A stretch of 38,683 nucleotides of DNA from an uncultured Eubacterium sp. (GTDB lineage Bacteria; Bacillota; Clostridia; Lachnospirales; Lachnospiraceae), in the NCBI GenBank assembly GCA_910586045.1, contig CAJUIH010000013.1:1-38683 (forward strand), written 5' to 3'. Positions 32,181 through 38,683 of the stretch are shown here, one piece after another. Under the pieces are notes generated by a model. That model was not told where the DNA came from. It saw only the letters and a list, made by a program, of their open reading frames with translations, and searched no databases. Position 1 is the stretch's first letter, and each line of letters begins with the position of its first letter. The translations under genes and the position numbers were made by a program.

Positions 32181-34103
32181 GTGGCGGATAAAGAAGCATA
32201 TGACGAGGGCAGTATAGCGATCCTGGAAGGGCTGGAGGCTGTCCGTAAAAGGCCGGGCATGTATATCGGAAGCGTTTCCAGGAAAGGCCTGAACCATTTA
32301 ATATACGAGATTGTGGATAACGCGGTAGACGAACATTTGGCAGGCGAATGCGATACGATCCGGGTAACGATGGAAGCAGACGGTTCTTGTACCGTGGAAG
32401 ACAACGGGCGCGGTATTCCGGTCGGCATGCATCAAAAAGGGGTGTCTGCCGCCCGTGTTGTTTTTTCTACCCTGCACGCAGGCGGAAAATTTGACAGTTC
32501 TGTTTATAAGACAAGCGGGGGGCTGCACGGCGTGGGTTCCTCCGTCGTCAACGCGCTGTCGGCCCATATGGATGTGGAAATAAGCCGGGACGGTTATATC
32601 CACCATGACGGCTATGCACGCGGCAATCCAGTGGTTGCGCTGGAAGACGGCTTGCTGCCGAAACTTGGAAAAACAAAAAAAACCGGAACGAAGATCAATT
32701 TTTTACCGGATCCCGAGATCTTTGAAAAGACGCGGTTTAAAGAAGATGAGGTAAAAAGCCGGATGCATGAAACGGCATACTTAAATCCGGCGCTTACGAT
32801 TATTTATGAAGATAAGCGCGCAGGGGCCGTAGAGCGTCTGGAGTTTCATGAACCGGACGGTATTATCGGTTTTGTAAAAGATTTGAACCATAAGCATGAC
32901 ACCATACACGACGTCGTCTATTTTAAGGGGGAATCCGACGGGATTACGGTAGAAGCGGCCTTTCAGTACACCAATGAATTTCATGAAAATATCATGGGAT
33001 TTTGCAACAATATTTACAACGCGGAGGGCGGTACGCACATTACCGGATTTAAGACGACGTTTACGACCGTGATTAACCAGTACGCAAGGGAAATCGGGAT
33101 TTTAAAAGAAAAAGACGCTAATTTTACTGGTGCGGACGTACGAAACGGGATGACGGCCGTTGTATCAATCAAGCACCCGGATCCGCGGTTTGAGGGCCAG
33201 ACAAAGACCAAACTTGACAACCAGGATGCGGCGAGGGCGGTCGCCAAGATTACGGGCGAAGAAATCCAGCTTTTTTTTGACAAAAACCTGGAATCACTCA
33301 AAGCCGTGATTAGCTGTGCCGAAAAAGCGGCCAAAATACGAAAGACAGAAGAAAAGGCAAAAACGAACCTGTTGTCCAAACAGAAATTTTCGTTTGACTC
33401 CAACGGGAAGCTGGCAAACTGTGAATCGCGCGACGCCGGGCAGTGTGAAATTTTTATCGTGGAGGGAGACTCCGCGGGCGGGTCCGCAAAAATGGCACGC
33501 AACCGCATGTACCAGGCGATTATGCCGATCCGCGGCAAAATTTTAAATGTGGAAAAGGCAAGCATTGACAAGGTGTTAGCGAACGCGGAGATTAAAACGA
33601 TGATTAACGCGTTTGGCTGCGGATTTTCCGAAGGGTACGGGAATGATTTCGATATCACCAAGCTGCGTTATGACAAGATTATTATTATGGCGGATGCCGA
33701 TGTGGACGGGGCGCATATTTCGACACTGTTGCTGACGCTTTTTTACCGTTTCATGCCGGAACTGATTTTTGAGGGGCATGTGTATATCGCCATGCCGCCG
33801 TTATATAAGGCTATGCCGGGCAAGGGGGAGGAAGAGTACCTCTATGACGACGAAGCGTTAAAAAAATACCGCAAAAAGCATAAGGGCAATTTTACGCTGC
33901 AGCGTTATAAAGGCCTTGGGGAAATGGACGCCGACCAGCTATGGGAAACGACGTTAAACCCTAAGACACGCATGCTTAAAAAAGTGGCGATTGAAGACGG
34001 ACGCCTGGCTTCGGACGTGACGGAAATGCTGATGGGCAACGATGTGCCGCCAAGACGTGCCTTTATTTATGAACACGCACGGGACGCGGAGCTTGATATT
34101 TAA
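32181..34103 (+). CDS. parE: type IIA DNA topoisomerase subunit B (ParE-like)
   Basis: ATPase subunit of topoisomerase IV or a gyrase-like enzyme, acting with the next gene product on DNA supercoils and catenanes. The 640-aa protein has the GHKL ATPase (EIVDNAVDEHLAG, DNGRGIPVG, GGLHGVGSSVVNALS), a transducer domain, and the TOPRIM domain with EGDSAGGSAK (around 427) and DADVDGAHI (around 503), ending in the family QRYKGLGEM region. An ATG at 32133 is in frame, but AAGGAG at 32166-32171 and the conserved start favour GTG at 32181 (MADKEAYDEGSIAILEG). GyrB and ParE are hard to separate; the partner's lack of a GyrA box supports ParE. Confidence 0.88.
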   Translation: MADKEAYDEGSIAILEGLEAVRKRPGMYIGSVSRKGLNHLIYEIVDNAVDEHLAGECDTIRVTMEADGSCTVEDNGRGIPVGMHQKGVSAARVVFSTLHAGGKFDSSVYKTSGGLHGVGSSVVNALSAHMDVEISRDGYIHHDGYARGNPVVALEDGLLPKLGKTKKTGTKINFLPDPEIFEKTRFKEDEVKSRMHETAYLNPALTIIYEDKRAGAVERLEFHEPDGIIGFVKDLNHKHDTIHDVVYFKGESDGITVEAAFQYTNEFHENIMGFCNNIYNAEGGTHITGFKTTFTTVINQYAREIGILKEKDANFTGADVRNGMTAVVSIKHPDPRFEGQTKTKLDNQDAARAVAKITGEEIQLFFDKNLESLKAVISCAEKAAKIRKTEEKAKTNLLSKQKFSFDSNGKLANCESRDAGQCEIFIVEGDSAGGSAKMARNRMYQAIMPIRGKILNVEKASIDKVLANAEIKTMINAFGCGFSEGYGNDFDITKLRYDKIIIMADADVDGAHISTLLLTLFYRFMPELIFEGHVYIAMPPLYKAMPGKGEEEYLYDDEALKKYRKKHKGNFTLQRYKGLGEMDADQLWETTLNPKTRMLKKVAIEDGRLASDVTEMLMGNDVPPRRAFIYEHARDAELDI

Positions 34104-34204
34104 GCGGGAAATTCAGAAAGAAATAAAGAAACATAAAATAAGAAAATACAAAAGCAATCAATGAAATAAAAGCGAAATCAGACAGAAATGGAGAAACCAT
34201 CAAA

Positions 34205-36451
34205 ATGGAGACAGAAGACCGCCTGATTCTTACCGAATATTCGGAAGTAATGCAGAAATCTTATATCGATTACGCGATGAGCGTCATTATTGCGCGGGCG
34301 CTTCCGGACGTACGCGACGGCCTGAAACCAGTGCAGCGCAGGACATTGTATGATATGTATGAACTGGGGATCCGTTATGACAGACCGTACCGGAAATGCG
34401 CGCGTATTGTCGGCGACACAATGGGCAAGTACCATCCGCATGGAGACAGTTCCATCTATGAAGCGCTTGTCGTTATGGCGCAGGATTTTAAAAAAGGCCT
34501 GCCGCTTGTAGACGGGCACGGAAATTTTGGTTCGATCGAAGGGGATGGGGCGGCGGCCATGCGTTATACCGAGGCACGCCTTAGAAAAATTACACAGGAG
34601 GCGTATCTGGCCGACCTGGACAAGGATGTTGTGGATTTTGTCCCTAATTTTGAGGAAACCGAAAAGGAACCGGAAGTACTTCCGGTGAAAGTGCCGAATA
34701 TTTTGATTAACGGGGCGGAGGGGATTGCCGTGGGCATGGCTACCAGCATTCCGCCGCACAATTTTGGGGAAGTCATTGACGGTGTGATCGCTTATATGAA
34801 AAATCCGCAGATCAACACGGAGCAGATGATGGCGTGTATCAAAGGCCCGGATTTTCCGACCGGGGGCATTGTAACGAATCAGGACGACCTGAAAGCCATT
34901 TACGCAACCGGATCAGGAAAAATCAAAATACGCGGCAAGGTTGAAATTGAGAAAGGAAAAGGCGGCAGGGACCGGTTGGTTATTACAGAAATCCCGTATA
35001 CGATGATCGGCGCTAATATCGGAAAATTCTTAAACGATGTATTTGCGCTGGTCGAGACCAAAAAAACAAGCGATATCGTAGACATTTCCAATCAGTCGTC
35101 CAAAGAAGGCATCCGCATTGTGCTGGAGCTTCGGCGCGGCGCGGATGTGGACAACCTGTGCAGCCTTTTGTATAAAAAAACAAAACTGGAAGATACATTT
35201 GGCGTCAATATGCTGTCGGTAGCGGGCGGCAGGCCGGAAACCATGGGGCTTGTGCCGATGATCCGCCACCATGTTGACTTCCAGTACGAGATCGCGACGC
35301 GCAAATATAAGACCCTGCTGGCAAAAGAACTGGAAAAGAAAGAAGTGCAGGAAGGGCTGATCAAAGCTTACGACGTGATCGACTTGATTATTGAAATCCT
35401 GCGCGGGAGCAAGCAGGTCAAAGATGCGAAAAACTGCCTGGTAAACGGCGTAACGGGTCCGATTGCATTCCGCCATGCCCGTTCGGAAAAACAGGCCGCA
35501 AAGCTGCGTTTTTCCGAGCGCCAGGCGACGGCAATCCTGGAAATGCGCCTGTACCGGTTAATCGGCCTGGAACTGGAAGCATTGCTTAAAGAGCATGCGG
35601 AAACGTTAAAAAAAATTGCGCAGTATGAATCTATTTTATCGGACCGGCTTGTGATGGCAAATGTAATTATCAAAGAGTTAAAGGCATTCAAAAAACAGTA
35701 TAACAGGCCAAGGCGCACGGTGATTGACAATGTAGCGGAAGCTGTTTATGTCGAAAAGCAGGTGGAAGAAAAAGATGTGATGCTGCTGATGGACCGCTTC
35801 GGGTATGCGAGAACGATAGATCTTTCGGTTTATGAGCGCAATAAGGAAGCGGCAGACGCAGAAAGCCGGGTAGTATTGCCGTGCAAAAATACTGACCGGA
35901 TCTGTATTTTTACGAACAAAGGACAGCTTCATTTAATGAAAGTACTGGATTTGCCGTATGGAAAATTCCGTGACAAAGGCCAGCCGATTGATAATGTCAG
36001 CAATTACGACAGCAGCCAGGAACAATGCCTCTACCTGACTTCTTTGGCGGCGATCCGCGGCCGCAGGCTTTTGTTCGGCACGGCCGGCGGCATGATCAAA
36101 CTGGTCGCGGGCAGTGAATTTGACGTATCCAAACGTACGACGGCGTCGACGAAGCTGGCGGACGGAGACGAAGTCATTTTTGTGCGGGCTTTGGAGGAAA
36201 CCGAACAGGAAACTGCCGTGATGCAGACAGAAAAAGGGATGTTTTTGCGGATCGAAGCAGCCGGTATACCGGAAAAGAAAAAAACGGCCGTCGGCGTGCG
36301 CGGCATCCGCTTAGACGAAACAGACCGTATGACGCGGATGTATATGTTTGGGGCAGACAGCGGGTCCTTAAAGGCGGATTATGAACCGGCACAAGTCATG
36401 TTAAACCGCCTGCGGATAGGCAGCCGGGATACCAGGGGCGTCAAACGCTGA
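34205..36451 (+). CDS. parC: type IIA DNA topoisomerase subunit A (ParC-like)
   Basis: Breakage-reunion subunit. The 748-aa protein has the winged-helix core with the active Tyr at 121 (AAAMRYTEARL) and the quinolone region KYHPHGDSSIYEAL, with Ser82 and Glu86 at the resistance positions, the unmutated ParC-like state. The C-terminal blades (from about 500) have no QRRGGKG-type GyrA box, which argues for topoisomerase IV rather than gyrase. It follows parE after a 101-bp A-rich spacer without terminator, so the two are one operon. The gyrase genes are expected elsewhere. Confidence 0.88.
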   Translation: METEDRLILTEYSEVMQKSYIDYAMSVIIARALPDVRDGLKPVQRRTLYDMYELGIRYDRPYRKCARIVGDTMGKYHPHGDSSIYEALVVMAQDFKKGLPLVDGHGNFGSIEGDGAAAMRYTEARLRKITQEAYLADLDKDVVDFVPNFEETEKEPEVLPVKVPNILINGAEGIAVGMATSIPPHNFGEVIDGVIAYMKNPQINTEQMMACIKGPDFPTGGIVTNQDDLKAIYATGSGKIKIRGKVEIEKGKGGRDRLVITEIPYTMIGANIGKFLNDVFALVETKKTSDIVDISNQSSKEGIRIVLELRRGADVDNLCSLLYKKTKLEDTFGVNMLSVAGGRPETMGLVPMIRHHVDFQYEIATRKYKTLLAKELEKKEVQEGLIKAYDVIDLIIEILRGSKQVKDAKNCLVNGVTGPIAFRHARSEKQAAKLRFSERQATAILEMRLYRLIGLELEALLKEHAETLKKIAQYESILSDRLVMANVIIKELKAFKKQYNRPRRTVIDNVAEAVYVEKQVEEKDVMLLMDRFGYARTIDLSVYERNKEAADAESRVVLPCKNTDRICIFTNKGQLHLMKVLDLPYGKFRDKGQPIDNVSNYDSSQEQCLYLTSLAAIRGRRLLFGTAGGMIKLVAGSEFDVSKRTTASTKLADGDEVIFVRALEETEQETAVMQTEKGMFLRIEAAGIPEKKKTAVGVRGIRLDETDRMTRMYMFGADSGSLKADYEPAQVMLNRLRIGSRDTRGVKR

Positions 36452-36489
36452 TTTTTTATTGTAAGAAGCCGGCAGAAAGAAGAAAAGGG

Positions 36490-36960
36490 ATGAATTACAT
36501 GGAAGAAGCAAAGGAACAAGCAAAGCAGGAAGTGATTCGGATCAAATACCATTCAGATAAAATCGAAAAACTGCGCTACATAGCCGGAAAAAGCGATTGG
36601 ATCGACCTGCGCAGCGCCGAAGAGGTAACATTAAAAAAAGGAGAGTCCCGCCGCATCAGCCTGGGCATTTCGATCCAGCTTCCAAAGGGCTACGAAGCAG
36701 TCATTGTGCCTAGAAGTTCTACGTTTCAAAATTTTGGGCTGATCCAGACAAACCATATGGGGGTTGTGGACGAAACCTACTGCGGGGACAACGATGTGTG
36801 GATGGTGCCGGTGCTGGCAGTACGGGATACGGTCGTAAGGGTCAATGACCGCATCTGCCAGTTCCGGATCCAGAGACACCAGCCGCAGGTGGTTTTTTCA
36901 GAAGTAGAAACACTTGGCAATACCGACAGGGGAGGGTTTGGGAGTACAGGAAAACAGTAG
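36490..36960 (+). CDS. dut: dUTP diphosphatase
   Basis: 156-aa trimeric-type dUTPase that hydrolyses dUTP to dUMP and pyrophosphate, keeping uracil out of DNA. All five motifs are visible: DLRSAEE (1), PRSSTFQNFG (2, with Thr where Gly is usual), GVVDETYCGDNDVW (3, catalytic Asp), RICQFRI (4) and DRGGFGSTG (5). It starts at an ATG after a purine-rich AAAAGGG, 38 bp behind parC. An alternative in-frame ATG four codons in (36499) cannot be excluded. The N-terminal extension of about 25 residues before the fold is charged. Confidence 0.9.
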   Translation: MNYMEEAKEQAKQEVIRIKYHSDKIEKLRYIAGKSDWIDLRSAEEVTLKKGESRRISLGISIQLPKGYEAVIVPRSSTFQNFGLIQTNHMGVVDETYCGDNDVWMVPVLAVRDTVVRVNDRICQFRIQRHQPQVVFSEVETLGNTDRGGFGSTGKQ

Positions 36961-36986
36961 GGTACGCAGAAAGGAATGGTCACAAA

Positions 36987-37628
36987 ATGGAAGAGCGAAT
37001 CATCAAATTTTATGCAAAAGAAAGCAATATCCTCGCCCTGCACGCGATCCAGGGCCATTTTGCAACAACCAATTCGCATGTCAATTATTATGTGGACGTA
37101 TCCGGGATCCGCTCGCGCATGCGTGAAGCAGAAGAAGCGGCAAGGATCCTCGCCGGCAAGCTTGGAAATTTAAATTATGTGGATACGGTCGTATGTATGG
37201 ATGATACGGAAGTCATCGGCGCGTTTCTTGCAAAAGAATTTAGCAGGGAACACATCGCGTCAACAAACCGGCATAAGTCCGTATATGTCCTGTCACCGGA
37301 ACAAAGCCGTGATAACCAGATGATTTTCAGGGATAATACAAAGCATATGGTCACAGGCAAGCATATTATCCTGCTGCTTGCCACCACAACGACCGGAGAA
37401 ACGATCCGCAAAAGCATTAAAGGCCTGAAATATTACGGCGGAGTAATCGAAGGGGCGGCTTCTGTTTTCAGTACGGTAAAAATGATGGATGGAATTAAAA
37501 TTCAGTCGATTTTTAACGAAAACGACGTGCATGGCTACCAGGCGTATCCAAAAGCGGACTGTCCGATCTGCGCGCAGGGGATCAAAATAGACGCGGTTGT
37601 GAACGGGTTTGGGTATTCCAAGTTGTAA
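36987..37628 (+). CDS. phosphoribosyltransferase-like protein
   Basis: 213-aa protein of a family often named orotate phosphoribosyltransferase in Lachnospiraceae. The PRPP-loop region reads IILLLATTTTGETIRKSI (around 126-143): the TTG-T part is kept but the two acidic residues before it, which normally contact the ribose, are missing. Other conserved parts are VCMDDTEVIGAFLA and the tail ADCPICAQGIKIDAVVNGFGYSKL region with a CPIC pair. It lacks the rest of the pyrimidine operon around it. I recall the same loop in related clostridial proteins, so it may be a family trait and not decay. AAAGGAA precedes the ATG; 26 bp from dut, so probably co-transcribed. Confidence 0.75.
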   Translation: MEERIIKFYAKESNILALHAIQGHFATTNSHVNYYVDVSGIRSRMREAEEAARILAGKLGNLNYVDTVVCMDDTEVIGAFLAKEFSREHIASTNRHKSVYVLSPEQSRDNQMIFRDNTKHMVTGKHIILLLATTTTGETIRKSIKGLKYYGGVIEGAASVFSTVKMMDGIKIQSIFNENDVHGYQAYPKADCPICAQGIKIDAVVNGFGYSKL

Positions 37629-37696
37629 TAAGAGCGGTCAGGCATGATTTTGGGTGATTTTACGACAGTTCCTTACGAAATGGGGAGGGCAAAGAG

Positions 37697-38683
37697 ATGG
37701 CTCGCATTACGGCAATTGAATTACAGGATTTTGAAAAAATCATTTCCAGAAACTGCTTTTATGAAGATAAAACCCGTTTTATCAAAGAATGGTGGGAAAA
37801 CGGGGATGATATCACGCTGCTGACCCGTCCGCGCCGCTCTGGGAAAACTCTGATGTTAAGTGTGCTGGAATATTTCTTTTCCATCAAATATACGGGAAAA
37901 GCAGGATTATTCGCGCATCTTGCGATCTGGGAGGAGGAGGAATACCGAAAACTGCAGGGGACCTATCCGGTAATCAGTTTAAGTTTTGCGAATATTAAGG
38001 AACATTATTTCGAGAATGCGAAAGCAAAAATAGGACTGATGATTGCAAATTTATATGCCGAACACTATTTTCTGTTGGACAGCGGGAAGCTGACAGAACC
38101 GGATCGGATTTTTTTTTCGAAAAGTATCCGCCGATATGGATGAACCGATGATTACAATGGCGCTGCATCAGCTCTGCAGATTTTTGTCGTTGTATTATAA
38201 AAAAAAGGTTCTCATTTTTTTAGATGAATATGATACCCCGATGCAGGAAGCATATCTAAATGGGTATTGGAAGGAACTGGTGCGGTTTATGCGCAGTATG
38301 TTCAATGCTGCGTTTAAGACAAATCCGTACTTGGAGCGCGCGGTACTGATGGGAATTACCCGTATCAGCAAAGAATCGATTTTTTCAGACCTGAACAACC
38401 TAAAAGTAATTTCTGCGACGTCAAAAAAATATGAGACAGCGTTTGGGTTTACACAGCAAGAAGTATCGCATGCGCTGGAAGAATATGGACTGCAGAATCA
38501 GGAACAGGAAGTAAAAGATTGGTATGATGGTTTTAGATTTGGAGACTGTGACCATCTTTATAATCCATGGTCTGTCATTAATTTCCTGGATGAAAGGGTT
38601 ATTAAGGATTATTGGGTGAATACAAGTTCAAATAGTCTGACAGAAAAGCTTGTTCGTGAGGGGAGCGCAGATGTAAAACAGGT
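37697..38683 (+). pseudogene. AAA-ATPase_like gene, frameshifted, cut by window edge
   Basis: The first frame runs 37697-38143 with Walker A RPRRSGKTLML (around 43-53) preceded by YEDKTRFIKEWW, as in the AAA-ATPase_like/PD-(D/E)XK family. At a run of nine T (38109-38117) the frame breaks. Removing one T joins it to a second frame that is open to the end of the window and contains DMDEPMI, Walker B VLIFLDEYDTPMQEAY, the sensor LMGITRISKESIFSDLNN and WYDGFRFGD. The C-terminal nuclease part lies beyond the edge. The homopolymer site fits slippage or a sequencing error. GGGAGGG precedes the ATG. Members are often multicopy and broken in gut Clostridia; role unknown. Confidence 0.85.

Overview
The window looks like a chromosomal segment of an anaerobic, probably motile member of the Clostridia, most likely Lachnospiraceae. 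The reasons are the rho - rpmE - DUF1385 - prmC - prfA order, a feoA-feoA-feoB-Cys-rich-peptide iron operon, a DUF4358/DHHW pair, a hydrogenase-like iron-sulfur protein, strong GGAGG-type ribosome binding sites, and many genes ending in U-tract hairpins. The genus is inferred only from gene style; no rRNA or tRNA gene was seen. Almost all genes are on the + strand; the only clear exception is the araC-type regulator at 11724-12632.

Layout. 1-5303: housekeeping block of rho, rpmE, DUF1385 (yqhQ-like), prmC and prfA. 5340-5972: a GNAT acetyltransferase with an in-frame amber codon, followed by a diverged fragment of a repeat element. 6014-9188: ferrous iron uptake operon with a consensus promoter, a perfect 16-bp palindrome over its -10 box, and a second imperfect copy of that palindrome before feoB. 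9189-9781: non-coding region holding a 237-bp palindromic repeat. 9782-11716: a soluble chemoreceptor fused to an [FeFe]-hydrogenase-like H-cluster domain. 11724-15321: an AraC-type regulator divergent from a three-gene ABC-2 exporter.

15401-24840: a LacI-type regulator and a myo-inositol catabolic operon (iolC, iolD, iolB, iron-type alcohol dehydrogenase, iolJ, iolE, iolG), closed by a strong terminator. Ordered by reaction, IolG oxidises inositol, IolE dehydrates, IolD opens the ring, IolB isomerises, IolC phosphorylates and IolJ cleaves to dihydroxyacetone phosphate and malonate semialdehyde. No iolA and no inositol transporter is present here, and the alcohol dehydrogenase may dispose of the semialdehyde (inference). 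The iolB-adh junction carries decayed tandem copies of the iolB 3' end.

25067-38683: a MATE exporter with a TTG start, a DUF4358 and DHHW pair, a COG2509-like flavoprotein with a cysteine cluster, a membrane dCache chemoreceptor, a type IIA topoisomerase pair (parE/parC-like), a dUTPase, a phosphoribosyltransferase-like protein, and a frameshifted AAA-ATPase_like gene that runs off the right edge.

The most unusual items are the H-cluster chemoreceptor, the palindromic repeat family, the duplicated operator in the feo operon, and the iolB tail duplications. I did not find a clearly new multi-gene system. All calls come from reading the sequence; no database search was run.
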